The notes beneath the pieces were generated by a model. That model searched no databases and was not told where the DNA came from. It saw only the letters and a list, made by a program, of their open reading frames with translations. This document shows positions 31,098-40,064 of a stretch of 64,000 nucleotides of DNA, piece by piece (the stretch's first letter is position 1; each line of letters begins with the position of its first letter). Position numbers and translations under genes: made by a program. The stretch comes from Candidatus Methylobacter titanis (GTDB lineage: Bacteria > Pseudomonadota > Gammaproteobacteria > Methylococcales > Methylomonadaceae): assembly GCA_029946125.1 (NCBI GenBank), contig JAQSDX010000005.1, positions 1 through 64,000 on the forward strand. The letters run 5' to 3'.

Positions 31098-31184
31098 GAC
31101 ACGAAGAAAAAATGCCGTGTTTTTCGTGTCTCGGCAACTGCTCCCTGCGTTGCTCTACCTTCTGCATCCGTGCAGTCGTTCGCG
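31098..31184 (+). repeat. Dispersed repeat, family B copy 2
   Basis: GACACGAAG (31098-31106) is mirrored by TTTTCGTGTC (31121-31130), then the shared body TCTCGGCAACTGCTCC...TGCGTTGCTCTACC and TGCATCCGTGCAGTCGTTCG follows. The copy ends about 22 bp before the start codon of the large envelope gene, so it sits in its 5' leader. Confidence 0.75.
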
Positions 31185-31206
31185 ATTAACAAATCAGGAG
31201 TGCATC

Positions 31207-34200
31207 ATGAGTCGTATCGTCTGGCTATTCTTAAGCGTAGCATTGTTTACATCCGCCACTCAGGCAAAGCCGTTAACCCCGGAACAGGTGCCGGAACCGC
31301 TTAAACCCTGGATAGCCTGGGTGTTGCAGGATAGCCCTGAACCCGTCTGCCCTTTTATCTACAACAGTTATGAGCAAAAACGCTGTAGCTGGCCTACTCA
31401 AACCCAACTGAATTTAACGGCCGAAAAAGGCGTTTTTTCGATGAGCTGGACGGTGTATCAGGACAGCTGGATCAGCTTGCCGGGCGATAAAACACACTGG
31501 CCGCTGAATGTGACGGTTGATAACAAAACCGCTCTGGTCATGGATAAAAACGGTGACCCCTCGATTAAACTGGCTGCGGGCTCGCAGCATCAAATTAATG
31601 GCGAGTTCTTCTGGGCCGCTATGCCGGATAACTTAAAAGTACCCGGCGATACCGGGCTGATTGAGCTGCGTATTAATGGCGCTATCATACCGACACCGAC
31701 CATAAGAAACGGACAGCTGTGGCTAAAGGAAAGCGAGACAGGTTTAAAGAAGCCGGAAAATATCCAGAACAATCTGGATATTCAGCTATTTCGAAAAATC
31801 ACCGACGAAGTGCCCGTGCAGGTTTTAATCCGGCTGGTGCTGGAAGTCTCCGGCGAGCAGCGTGAAATCAAATTGCCCAAGCCCATGCTGGACGGTTTTA
31901 TTCCGCTGAGTTTGCAAAGTCCGTTGCCCGCCCGATTGGAACCCGACGGACAGTTATTGGTTCAACTGCGTCCCGGCCGCTGGCAGATCGACATACTGGC
32001 CAGAAACAGCAAAGAACTGAATGAACTCCCGCTCAAGGGCGACCGGCCGGTCGCCTCTACCGAACCGCCGGTCGTTGCTGCTGACCAAGGCATCCATTGG
32101 CCGGAGTCGGAAATCTGGTCGTTTGAAGCCCGTCCGCAACTGCGCGTGGTTGAAATCGAACATCTCAGCGCCATAGATCCCAGCCTGACCAATTTGCCTG
32201 ACGACTGGAAAAACCTCCCGGCCTATAAAATCAATCAAGGTCAGGCTATGGGTTTTAAAACCCTACGCCGGGGCGACCCGGAACCTGAGCCCAATCAACT
32301 CAATCTATCCAGAAAGCTATGGCTGGATTTTGACGGATCAGGCTATACCGTCAATGACATCATCACCGGCAAGATGACCCGCGGCTGGCGGCTGAACAGC
32401 TTGCCGCAAACGCAGTTGGGAAGAGTTACTTTAAACGGTAGTAACCAGTTTATTACCCAGGACAAATCCGGCAAGCAAGGTGTTGAAGTCAGAAGCGGCA
32501 CGATAACGCTGGATGCCGATAGCCGCGCCGTCGGTGCCGTCAGCTCTGTCAGCGCGGTGGGTTGGGAGCAGGATTTTCACACGGTCAGCGCCGAACTGAA
32601 CCTGCCGCCGGGTTGGCGTTTGCTGGCGGCCAGCGGCGTGGACAATGTGCCTGACAGCTGGATTTCCCGCTGGACCTTGCTGGACTTGTTTGTGGTGTTA
32701 ATTGCCGCGCTGGCAACAGGCAGGCTGTGGAATCCCTATTGGGGCTTTCTCGCCTTGGTAACACTGGTATTAATCTGGCATGAACCCGGTGCGCCTCAAT
32801 TCGTCTGGCTGAATATTCTGGCCGCAACCGCATTGATTAGGGTATTACCGCAAGGCAGGTTCTTAAAATTTATCAACGGGTATCGCTATGCTTTCTGGCT
32901 GGCGTTAATCGTGATGACCTTGCCTTTTATGGTGGAGCAGATACGTACCGGGCTTTATCCGCAACTGGAAAAACCCGCTCAAGCGATCAATATGCCCGGC
33001 TTCCAGGATAGCGGTATGCTTGGAAGAGTGGCACAAATGAGTGTACCGGCTCCGGCCTCTGAAGCGATCAACGAGATGAAAGCAAAAGTATTAAGAAGAT
33101 CGATGTCATCCGATTCCGCAGCGTATTATGGCGCTACAGATCAAGCGGTCGACTTCGACCGCATCGACCCTAAAGCCAAAGTGCAGACCGGGCCCGGCTT
33201 GCCGCAATGGCAATGGAACAAGGTCATGTTGTCATGGAACGGTTCGGTTGATGCCCGGCAACAGCTGCACTTATGGTATTTAACGCCGACGCTGACTCTG
33301 CTGCTCAATTTCGTCCGCGTGATTCTAGTCGTGGTGCTGGCCTTGCTGATGTTCGGCGTTGCCGAAAAATTCAAGTTTACAACCGCTAAATCAGCGACGC
33401 CTTTGCTGCTGTGGTTTTTGCTGTTGCCGATGCTGTCGTTGCCGTCAGCCAAAGTCTATGCCGAACTTCCGGACAAGGCTTTACTGGACGAACTCAGAAG
33501 CCGACTGCTGGAAAAACCGGTACCGCCGGACTGCTTGCCGGGCTGTGCGCAAATCCCGCAGATGAAAATAGCCATTACCGACAAGGAACTGACTATTTCT
33601 CTGCAAATTCATGCCCAGCAATCCGTGGCGATTCCGTTACCGGCCGAATATGAGCAATGGTTTCCTAATCAAATTCTGGTTGACGGCAAAACAGCGCCAG
33701 GGCTGTATCGCGATAATAACGGCTTGTGGATTAACTTAGGCGAAGGCGAACATCACGTCGTGCTGAGCGGAGCTGTGCCCTCATTAAGCAAATTCACGCT
33801 GCCGTTACCGTTAAAACCGAACTGGGTCAGCATTCAGAATACTGGTTGGCAAGTTATCGGCCTACAGGAAAACAGCCAGGTTGACGATCAACTGCAATTT
33901 AGCCGGATAAATCAAACCAAACAACAGCAAGGCGACCCGTTAGAGCGCATAAGCGAATTCGTCCTGGAGCCGGGCGCGTTGCCGCCGTTTGTCAGGATTG
34001 AGCGCATCCTGCAACTGGGTTTGGACTGGCGCGTCGTCACCCGGATCATCCGAGTTTCGCCGGCCGATTCCGCCGTGGTATTGGCCGTGCCCTTGTTGCC
34101 GGGCGAGTCGGTTACCAGTGCAGGCATCCACGTTAAAGACGGCAAAGCCGAGGTCAATATCCCTGCCCGGCAAACCGAACTGCAATGGGAATCGACGCTG

Positions 34201-35370
34201 GAAAAATCGGAACAAATCGATGTTGTCGCCACTCAAACCGAGCAATGGATAGAAGTGTTGCAAGCGGATATAAGCCCCATCTGGCATATTGAAACTTCCG
34301 GCATCGCGATGATCCACCTGAATAACGAAGGACAATGGCTGCCTGAATGGCATCCCTGGCCCGGAGAGAAAATCACCCTGCACATAACCAGGCCGGAGGC
34401 GGTAGAAGGGCAAACCCTGACCATCGACAACAGCCGCTTAAGCATTAAGCCGGGACAGCGCACTCAGGAAGCCGAATTAAACCTTAATTTAAGAAGCTCG
34501 CAAGGCTCGCAGCACACGCTGATCCTGCCGGAAAATGCGGTGTTACAAAGCGTCGCTATTAATGGACAGATTCAGCCGATCAGGCAGGATGGCAGCAAGC
34601 TCACCTTGCCGATTAATCCCGGCAAGCAGCAAGTCTCAATCAGCTGGCGGGAAGCGACCGGCATAAGCGGCATCATGAGGACGCCGCAGGTCGACTTGGG
34701 AACGGTGAGTGTCAACGCCAACCTGCATATCGGCCTGGGTCAGGATCGTTGGGTATTATTTACGCTGGGGCCGAAAATGGGGCCTGCTGTGTTATTTTGG
34801 GGTGTGCTGATGGTTGTTTTTATGGTGTCGCTAGGTTTGGGCAAAATCCCGCTGACGCCTTTAAGAAACCGGCACTGGTTTTTGTTGTTGGTCGGGCTTA
34901 GCCAGATTCCGCTGCTGTCGGCAGGTCTGGTAATTGCGTGGTTAATGCTGTTAGGTTGGCGCAAGACCCAGCAGGCTTCGGACTTGCGTTATTTTAATGC
35001 CGTGCAAATTATTATCGGCGGCTTAACCTTGGTCTCGCTGAGCCTGTTGTTTTTGGCGGTTGAGCAGGGTTTGTTGGGTTCGCCCGATATGCAGATCATC
35101 GGCAACCAGTCCTCGGCGTTCAACCTGAACTGGTACCAGGATAGAAGCCCGGCGACGTTGCCCATTGCGACGCTGATCTCGGTTCCGCTGATAGTGTACC
35201 GGTTATTGATGCTGGCCTGGTCGCTATGGTTGGCGGTGTCATTGCTCAACTGGCTGAAATGGGGCTGGGCGTGTTTTTCAAATAACGGGCTTTGGCATAA
35301 AAGCGTAGCTAAGAAGGAAACGGTAGTTGTTGAGCAGGGAGATAAATGGCTAGCCGATGATGAGCATTAA
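31207..35370 (+). CDS. Large membrane-anchored periplasmic protein, unknown function
   Basis: A 1387-residue protein. ATG 31207 is chosen because a clear signal peptide starts there (IVWLFLSVALFTSATQA) with AGGAG 9 bp upstream. The region to about residue 490 is a soluble, beta-rich, proline-rich segment. Hydrophobic blocks follow near 495-590 and 700-780, then a second soluble beta-rich region (about 790-1190), and a final membrane block of several helices (about 1190-1370). The order suggests two periplasmic lobes tied to the inner membrane. I do not recognise a characterised family. No partner gene is adjacent; a perfect terminator-like palindrome follows. Confidence 0.8.
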   Translation: MSRIVWLFLSVALFTSATQAKPLTPEQVPEPLKPWIAWVLQDSPEPVCPFIYNSYEQKRCSWPTQTQLNLTAEKGVFSMSWTVYQDSWISLPGDKTHWPLNVTVDNKTALVMDKNGDPSIKLAAGSQHQINGEFFWAAMPDNLKVPGDTGLIELRINGAIIPTPTIRNGQLWLKESETGLKKPENIQNNLDIQLFRKITDEVPVQVLIRLVLEVSGEQREIKLPKPMLDGFIPLSLQSPLPARLEPDGQLLVQLRPGRWQIDILARNSKELNELPLKGDRPVASTEPPVVAADQGIHWPESEIWSFEARPQLRVVEIEHLSAIDPSLTNLPDDWKNLPAYKINQGQAMGFKTLRRGDPEPEPNQLNLSRKLWLDFDGSGYTVNDIITGKMTRGWRLNSLPQTQLGRVTLNGSNQFITQDKSGKQGVEVRSGTITLDADSRAVGAVSSVSAVGWEQDFHTVSAELNLPPGWRLLAASGVDNVPDSWISRWTLLDLFVVLIAALATGRLWNPYWGFLALVTLVLIWHEPGAPQFVWLNILAATALIRVLPQGRFLKFINGYRYAFWLALIVMTLPFMVEQIRTGLYPQLEKPAQAINMPGFQDSGMLGRVAQMSVPAPASEAINEMKAKVLRRSMSSDSAAYYGATDQAVDFDRIDPKAKVQTGPGLPQWQWNKVMLSWNGSVDARQQLHLWYLTPTLTLLLNFVRVILVVVLALLMFGVAEKFKFTTAKSATPLLLWFLLLPMLSLPSAKVYAELPDKALLDELRSRLLEKPVPPDCLPGCAQIPQMKIAITDKELTISLQIHAQQSVAIPLPAEYEQWFPNQILVDGKTAPGLYRDNNGLWINLGEGEHHVVLSGAVPSLSKFTLPLPLKPNWVSIQNTGWQVIGLQENSQVDDQLQFSRINQTKQQQGDPLERISEFVLEPGALPPFVRIERILQLGLDWRVVTRIIRVSPADSAVVLAVPLLPGESVTSAGIHVKDGKAEVNIPARQTELQWESTLEKSEQIDVVATQTEQWIEVLQADISPIWHIETSGIAMIHLNNEGQWLPEWHPWPGEKITLHITRPEAVEGQTLTIDNSRLSIKPGQRTQEAELNLNLRSSQGSQHTLILPENAVLQSVAINGQIQPIRQDGSKLTLPINPGKQQVSISWREATGISGIMRTPQVDLGTVSVNANLHIGLGQDRWVLFTLGPKMGPAVLFWGVLMVVFMVSLGLGKIPLTPLRNRHWFLLLVGLSQIPLLSAGLVIAWLMLLGWRKTQQASDLRYFNAVQIIIGGLTLVSLSLLFLAVEQGLLGSPDMQIIGNQSSAFNLNWYQDRSPATLPIATLISVPLIVYRLLMLAWSLWLAVSLLNWLKWGWACFSNNGLWHKSVAKKETVVVEQGDKWLADDEH

Positions 35371-35381
35371 ACATTATCGCC

Positions 35382-35415
35382 AATATAGGAGCGGGCAAAA
35401 GCCCGCTCCTATATT
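35382..35415. terminator. Perfect 15-bp palindrome between convergent genes
   Basis: AATATAGGAGCGGGC and GCCCGCTCCTATATT form a perfect stem with an AAAA loop. The core TAGGAGCGGGC is the REP-like motif also seen at 55852-55938. Lying between the large envelope gene and nfeD stop codons, it probably stops transcription from either side. Confidence 0.75.
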
Positions 35416-35461
35416 TTAATTTCTGGAAAGCGAAGGACTCGTAAAATAGTGCTATTCGACG

Positions 35462-35905
35462 TTACTCGGCTCGTTCGACATCAAACACGGTGCCGCGAGC
35501 CGCAATAACTCTTACTTTGGTGTTAATATCGCAATCTTGTCCATGAACTTTCCAGATAGAATCATCGACTTTTATTTTGCCTTCGCCATTTTCTATCGGC
35601 TTATATAGGCTAAAAACTCTGCCGATGTATTGTTGTCCGCGTTTATTTAACAACGGGTGATCTGTTATCACGGGGTATTTTTTGCCATAAAGTCGCCAGA
35701 AGGTGATAGCAGAAATAGAGAGTACGGAAAAAATCAATGCCTGCAATTCGACACTCATTGAGGGTATCAGTAACAGCAGGCATCCGGTTACAAAGCTTGA
35801 TGCCGCCAACCACATAAAGAAAAAACCGGGGGCTAACAGTTCTATAACCAGAAGGACTAAAGCTAACTCCCACCAATTCCAAAAAAAAATCTCCAGCTCA
35901 GTCAT
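35462..35905 (-). CDS. NfeD family protein
   Basis: A 147-residue inner-membrane protein with two or three helices in the first 70 residues and a C-terminal OB-fold domain (GQQYIGRVFSLYKPIENGEGKIKVDDSIW, landmarks at 90-118). Short NfeD proteins are usually encoded directly after an SPFH/stomatin protein, as here (1 bp after qmcA), and are thought to aid its membrane microdomain function. Confidence 0.9.
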   Translation of the reverse strand: MTELEIFFWNWWELALVLLVIELLAPGFFFMWLAASSFVTGCLLLLIPSMSVELQALIFSVLSISAITFWRLYGKKYPVITDHPLLNKRGQQYIGRVFSLYKPIENGEGKIKVDDSIWKVHGQDCDINTKVRVIAARGTVFDVERAE

Positions 35906-35906
35906 C

Positions 35907-36818
35907 TTAGCTTTTTTTGCTCAAGGCTTCTTTAGCCAGTTCGCCAATGCCGCCAAGGGCGCCAATTACGCTGGATGAATCCAGCGGCATAAAAACCAGT
36001 TTGCTATTGTTAGACGCGCCAATATCTTTTAACGCTTCTATATATTTTTGCGCGACAAAATAATTGATCGCCTGGACATCGCCTTTACCGATGGCTTCCG
36101 ACACCATTAACGTCGCTCTGGCTTCGGCCTGAGCCAAGCGTTCACGGGCATCGGCATCACGGTAGGAGGCTTCTTTGCGGCCTTCCGCTTCCAAAATGGC
36201 GGCCTGTTGTGCGCCTTCTGCGCGTAAAATCTCGGACTGTCTTAGACCTTCGGCTTCCAGAATCGATGCGCGTTTTAAACGCTCGGCTTTCATTTGTCTG
36301 CCCATGGCTTCGACCAAATCTTTAGGCGGCGCAATGTCTTTTATTTCGATCCGGGTGACTTTGATGCCCCACGGCGTAGTGGCGTCATCGACAACGGACA
36401 GCAGCTTTGCGTTGATGTCATCCCGGCGCGACAGTAATTCATCCAGATCCATGGAACCCATGACCGTACGAATATTGGTCATCACCAAATTCAGAATGGC
36501 CCAATCCAGTTGGCGGACTTCATAAGCGGCTTTGGCAGCATCCATTACCTGGTAAAAAACCACGCCATCCACCGTCACCATCGCGTTATCTTTGGTAATA
36601 ACTTCTTGCGACGGCACATCCATCACTTGCTCCATCATGATCATTTTGTTGCCGATACGATCAATAATCGGCACGATAATGTTCAAGCCGGGCGTCAGTG
36701 TATTGATATATTTACCAAAACGCTCAACGGTGTATTCCATGCCCTGAGGAACCGATTTGACACTCATAAATACCACTAAGACAGCGAAAATTAACAATGC
36801 TAAAACAAAATTATCCAT
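35907..36818 (-). CDS. qmcA: SPFH/stomatin-like membrane protein QmcA
   Basis: A 303-residue stomatin/prohibitin family protein with one N-terminal helix, then the SPFH domain (about 25-190; [33 protein letters not shown]) and a helical C-terminal part rich in EAEG repeats ([27 protein letters not shown]) that drives oligomer formation. Stomatin-NfeD pairs organise membrane proteolysis and lipid microdomains. The symbol follows the E. coli relative and is likely but not certain. Confidence 0.92.
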   Translation of the reverse strand: MDNFVLALLIFAVLVVFMSVKSVPQGMEYTVERFGKYINTLTPGLNIIVPIIDRIGNKMIMMEQVMDVPSQEVITKDNAMVTVDGVVFYQVMDAAKAAYEVRQLDWAILNLVMTNIRTVMGSMDLDELLSRRDDINAKLLSVVDDATTPWGIKVTRIEIKDIAPPKDLVEAMGRQMKAERLKRASILEAEGLRQSEILRAEGAQQAAILEAEGRKEASYRDADARERLAQAEARATLMVSEAIGKGDVQAINYFVAQKYIEALKDIGASNNSKLVFMPLDSSSVIGALGGIGELAKEALSKKS

Positions 36819-36840
36819 ATAAATCCCTGATTTTCATGTA

Positions 36841-36867
36841 AAAAACTCTATATATAAGAGTTTTTTT
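36841..36867. terminator. Hairpin in the qmcA leader / intergenic region
   Basis: AAAAACTCT and AGAGTTTTT pair around an AT loop with T's on both strands. It lies 22 bp upstream of the qmcA start on the minus strand, so either it belongs to transcripts entering from elsewhere, or it is an attenuator-like structure in the qmcA leader. Confidence 0.5.
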
Positions 36868-37040
36868 GACACGGAATGTGTCAATAAACAGCGAACAAAT
36901 CGTATTTTATTAGCTGACTGAAAAAAGCAATGCTAAGAATTAAAGTAAAACCGTTAAAATAACATCGCGGCGTATTGCAAACAACCGCATAACTAATAAT
37001 AATATAAATCTATCTAAATGTAAGTTAACGAGTAATTATA

Positions 37041-37343
37041 ATGCTGATAAACGCCGCTTTTCACACTGGGATTTGGGCCTTGGTTTTTTTTATTGTCGGA
37101 ATGATTAAGCCAAGATGGCCTTTATTCTTTTTGAAAAAACCGGACAGATTTAAAATTCTGATTATATCGACCATCCTATTTATGATTTCCGCTACGCTTT
37201 ACGGTGAAGGCAACCGGCAAGCCAAACTGGCACAGGCTCCTAAACCCGCTGCTGCTGAAAGCTTCGATCCGGCTTCCGCTCCCGTTCCTGTACCTATGCC
37301 TGCACCTGCACCGGTGAGCAAACCGAATTCTCCAAAAATTTAA
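37041..37343 (+). CDS. Small membrane protein with a proline/alanine tail
   Basis: A 100-residue protein with two membrane helices (about 5-22 and 45-58) and a low-complexity C-terminal tail (APVPVPMPAPAPVSKP). The intervening loop is basic (KPRWPLFFLKKPDRFK). I do not recognise a characterised function. ATG 37041 is the only good start. The next gene begins 63 bp downstream; no functional link is evident. Confidence 0.6.
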   Translation: MLINAAFHTGIWALVFFIVGMIKPRWPLFFLKKPDRFKILIISTILFMISATLYGEGNRQAKLAQAPKPAAAESFDPASAPVPVPMPAPAPVSKPNSPKI

Positions 37344-37406
37344 CGCATCCACTCAACTCACTGCAGATATTCCGGGCCTCCACGTAACAATCTCAGGAAC
37401 AATGGC

Positions 37407-38141
37407 TTGGCAACTTTATTGAAAGCGCTTGCAGCACAGGCGATGGGTTTGACGGTTACCATCACGTTGGCCTGGATGTCGCCTGCGCTGTTTCACGGCT
37501 CATGGCGTTTGGCACTGATACAAGGTGCTGCAGCTGCGTTGTGGTCAACCGTTTTACGCCAGCGGTATTGGTGGATTCTCATCCATTTGCTGTTTCTGCC
37601 CATGGCAATTGCGATGCTCACCTTGCAGCTGTCTTCCTGGTTGTATCTGTCGATTGTGCTACTGTTGGCTCTGGTGTTCTGGGGTACAGTCAAGGGCGAT
37701 GTGCCGTTATTCCTGTCCTCTAGCGCGGTAGCAGATGCGGTGGCGACCATGGTTGAACAGGAAAACGCCAGCGTGTTTGCTGACCTCGGTGCCGGGGTTG
37801 GCTCGGTGGCAGTGCCGCTGGCGCAACGTCGAGCCATTACGATTCATGCGTGGGAGCGTGCGCCGCTACCGTGGCTGATTACCGCTAGTCGCTGCCGCAA
37901 ACTGCCGAATGCGTGCGTAAAACGCGCCAGTTTATGGGAATGCAATCTTGCCGGTTATGATGTGGTGTTTGCGTTTCTTTCCCCGGCGGTCATGGTGAAG
38001 CTTGGCGAAAAGGTTGGTAGTGAAATGCGCACCGGACGCTTATTCATCTCTTCATCCTTCCCGATTCCTGGCTGGAATCCGGAATCGATAGTGCAGATCG
38101 ATGATCGACGCAGAACAAAACTTTTTTGCTATCGGATATAG
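37407..38141 (+). CDS. Membrane-anchored methyltransferase-like protein
   Basis: A 244-residue protein with three or four N-terminal helices (residues about 5-100), followed by a Rossmann-type segment with FADLGAGVGSVAVPLA, the motif I of SAM-dependent methyltransferases, and ERAPLPWL at the expected acidic motif II position. Later strands (YDVVFAFLSPAVM; GRLFISSSFPIPGW) fit a class I methyltransferase fold. Start at TTG 37407, the first in-frame start; an ATG 12 codons later is possible. Substrate unknown; related proteins are annotated only as hypothetical or methyltransferase. Confidence 0.6.
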   Translation: MATLLKALAAQAMGLTVTITLAWMSPALFHGSWRLALIQGAAAALWSTVLRQRYWWILIHLLFLPMAIAMLTLQLSSWLYLSIVLLLALVFWGTVKGDVPLFLSSSAVADAVATMVEQENASVFADLGAGVGSVAVPLAQRRAITIHAWERAPLPWLITASRCRKLPNACVKRASLWECNLAGYDVVFAFLSPAVMVKLGEKVGSEMRTGRLFISSSFPIPGWNPESIVQIDDRRRTKLFCYRI

Positions 38142-38195
38142 TTTTTTAGGCGCGTTCAGATATTTCCATCAAAACCAGCTGCACCGATGCCAACG

Positions 38196-38624
38196 TCAAA
38201 CTCCGGCAATAAATCCCACTGCCTCGATGCCCTCAATGGCGCAACGTTCGTCCTGATCGGAACTGTCACCGCTAATACCTACTGCACCGATGACATTGTT
38301 TTTGGTATCACGAATCAAAACGCCGCCCGGAACCGGCATTAAGTTTCCACCGGTTATGCCGATCAAGGCATTCATAAAATCGGGCCGTTTTTCGGCAACG
38401 CTGGCTAAACTTCGTGACGATATGCCCATGCTGACCGCGCCCCAGGCTTTTGCGGTGGCAATTTGCTGTCTGATCATGGTCGCGCCATCTTCCCGTTGCA
38501 TGGCTTTTAAATGCCCGGCTTCGTCCAGAACTACTACGGTAAGCGGAGCCATGTTTAGTTTACGGGCCTTGTTGGTTGCGGTATTGATAATGATATTGGC
38601 TTTTTCAAGTGTTAGTGATTTCAT
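38196..38624 (-). CDS. GlcG/HbpS (DUF336) family protein
   Basis: A 142-residue protein with the GlcG/HbpS fold. Landmarks: VVVLDEAGHLKAMQREDGA, GGNLMPVPGGVLIRD and GAVGISGDSSDQDE. Members bind haem or cobalamin, or act as accessory proteins near glycolate or diol pathways; none of those pathways is next to it here. No signal peptide, so cytoplasmic. Function not assignable beyond the family. Confidence 0.88.
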   Translation of the reverse strand: MKSLTLEKANIIINTATNKARKLNMAPLTVVVLDEAGHLKAMQREDGATMIRQQIATAKAWGAVSMGISSRSLASVAEKRPDFMNALIGITGGNLMPVPGGVLIRDTKNNVIGAVGISGDSSDQDERCAIEGIEAVGFIAGV

Positions 38625-38653
38625 CTATCGTTCTCTTCCTGTTGAAGTCGTTG

Positions 38654-39256
38654 TTATTTTAATAGCGGCAGTAACTGCAGCCACACTTTATCTGCAATCG
38701 CAGGTTGCCCTTTGGCATTGGGATGCAGTCCGTCCGCTTGCATCATGTCCTTAGTCAACGCGACATCCTCCATGATAAAAGGCACATACGGAACACCCAG
38801 TTCTGTGGCTAATTGAGGGTAAATGGTGTAAAAAAGATCGGTATAGCGCTTACCGTAATTGGGCGGAATTCTCATGCTCAGCAACAACACCTTGGCACCG
38901 GCTTGCTGTGCGCGATGGGCAATTTCGGCAAGATTGCTTTTTATTAATGTCGGCGGTAAACCGCGCAAGCCGTCATTAGCACCCAGTTCAATGATGATGA
39001 TATTCGGCTTATGCAAGGTTAAGGCCCGGTCTATCCGCGCTAAACCACCCGCGCTGGTATCTCCGCTAATGCTTTCATTATGGATAGTATAGTCCGGCTC
39101 CTTTTCATCCAATTTTTTCTGTAATAAGGCCACCCAGCCCTGTGCCACTTCAATTCCGTAACCGGCACTGATACTATCACCCAATACCACAATGGTTTTG
39201 GCCGTAGCGGTCATCGACATTAACGAAACAATTACAGCAAATAAAAAACGGGTCAT
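38654..39256 (-). CDS. tesA: Periplasmic arylesterase/acyl-CoA thioesterase TesA
   Basis: A 200-residue GDSL hydrolase. It starts with a signal peptide (FLFAVIVSLMSMTATA) followed by VVLGDSISAGYG (block I, nucleophile Ser), GGLARI (block II), LGANDGLRG (block III) and DGLHPNAKGQ (block V, catalytic Asp and His). TesA hydrolyses thioesters and esters in the periplasm. The ATG lies one base from the divergent ybbA ATG, the tesA-ybbA-ybbP order known from E. coli and others. Confidence 0.94.
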   Translation of the reverse strand: MTRFLFAVIVSLMSMTATAKTIVVLGDSISAGYGIEVAQGWVALLQKKLDEKEPDYTIHNESISGDTSAGGLARIDRALTLHKPNIIIIELGANDGLRGLPPTLIKSNLAEIAHRAQQAGAKVLLLSMRIPPNYGKRYTDLFYTIYPQLATELGVPYVPFIMEDVALTKDMMQADGLHPNAKGQPAIADKVWLQLLPLLK

Positions 39257-39257
39257 T

Positions 39258-40064
39258 ATGCAAACTCAATCATTAAACAACATTAACAGCACCTGCTCCC
39301 GGCAGGATGGTGGCATACACGCCGTCCCTGGCGATCGCCGCTCCTGTTCCCGACAGGATTACGGCATACACGCCGTCCCTGGCGATATAGTAACGGAAAA
39401 GCTGAGTAAATCGGTTATTACCTCCGATGGAATATTGCATATCTTGTCATCCATAGATTTGATAATCAAATCCGGTGAGAGTATTGCGATTGTCGGCGAG
39501 TCGGGTTCAGGTAAATCTACCTTAATCAGCCTGCTGGCCGGATTAGACACGCCAACTTCCGGATCCATCAGTTTGAACGGAAAATCATTAACCGCGATGA
39601 ACGAAGACGGTAGGGCGGCAATGCGCAATCAGCTGATTGGCTTTGTCTTCCAGTCTTTTCAATTGCTGCAAGGACTGACCGCACTGGAAAACGTGATGCT
39701 GCCTTTGGAATTAAGCGGCGATAAAAACGCCAACGCCTCGGCTACTGCATTATTGGATAGAGTCGGCTTGTCGCATCGTTTATCGCATACACCACAGAAA
39801 CTTTCCGGTGGCGAGCAGCAGCGTGTCGCATTGGCCAGAGCCTTTGTGACCAGGCCCTCGATTTTATTTGCCGATGAGCCGACCGGCAATCTTGATAGCA
39901 AAACCGGCGCGTGTATTGTTGATTTATTGTTCGAACTTAATCAGGAAAACAACACCACATTAATTCTGGTGACGCATGATCAGGCTTTGGCTGCACGTTG
40001 CCAACGCATTATTAAACTGGATGCAGGACGCATAGTGACAGTCACGTCCAATGAAAAAGCATAG
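39258..40064 (+). CDS. ybbA: ABC transporter ATP-binding protein YbbA with a repeat-encoded N-terminal insert
   Basis: A 268-residue MacB/LolD-type ATPase that partners the permease YbbP. Walker A GESGSGKST, signature LSGGEQQR, Walker B ILFADEPTGNLD and VTHDQ are all present. Compared with the family start, about 34 residues are extra near the N-terminus (about 11-44): CSRQDGGIHAVPGDRRS followed by CSRQDYGIHAVPGD. They are encoded by two tandem 51-bp copies of dispersed repeat A. The native frame resumes at IVTEKLSKSV. The ATPase core is intact, so the protein probably still works. Confidence 0.93.
   Translation: MQTQSLNNINSTCSRQDGGIHAVPGDRRSCSRQDYGIHAVPGDIVTEKLSKSVITSDGILHILSSIDLIIKSGESIAIVGESGSGKSTLISLLAGLDTPTSGSISLNGKSLTAMNEDGRAAMRNQLIGFVFQSFQLLQGLTALENVMLPLELSGDKNANASATALLDRVGLSHRLSHTPQKLSGGEQQRVALARAFVTRPSILFADEPTGNLDSKTGACIVDLLFELNQENNTTLILVTHDQALAARCQRIIKLDAGRIVTVTSNEKA
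39292..39386 (+). repeat. Dispersed repeat A, two tandem copies inside ybbA
   Basis: Each copy consists of a 15-nt hairpin and a conserved 24-bp motif. Stems: CCTGC-TCCCG-GCAGG (39292) and CCTGT-TCCCG-ACAGG (39343). Motif: GGCATACACGCCGTCCCTGG followed by CGAT, beginning at 39312 and 39363, exactly 51 bp apart. Stem bases change together between the copies (C-G to T-A), keeping the pairing. Same family as 57222-57317, 59245-59288 and 60851-60886. Confidence 0.85.

Noticed and set aside
31117-31206. Longer frame starting at 31117 for the large envelope protein
   Set aside because: The first 30 codons read through repeat B and a downstream ATG has a signal peptide and a good ribosome-binding site.
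39292-39386. CRISPR-like array from the tandem repeats
   Set aside because: Only two copies, no spacer diversity and no cas genes; the repeats continue as protein-coding sequence and recur singly elsewhere.
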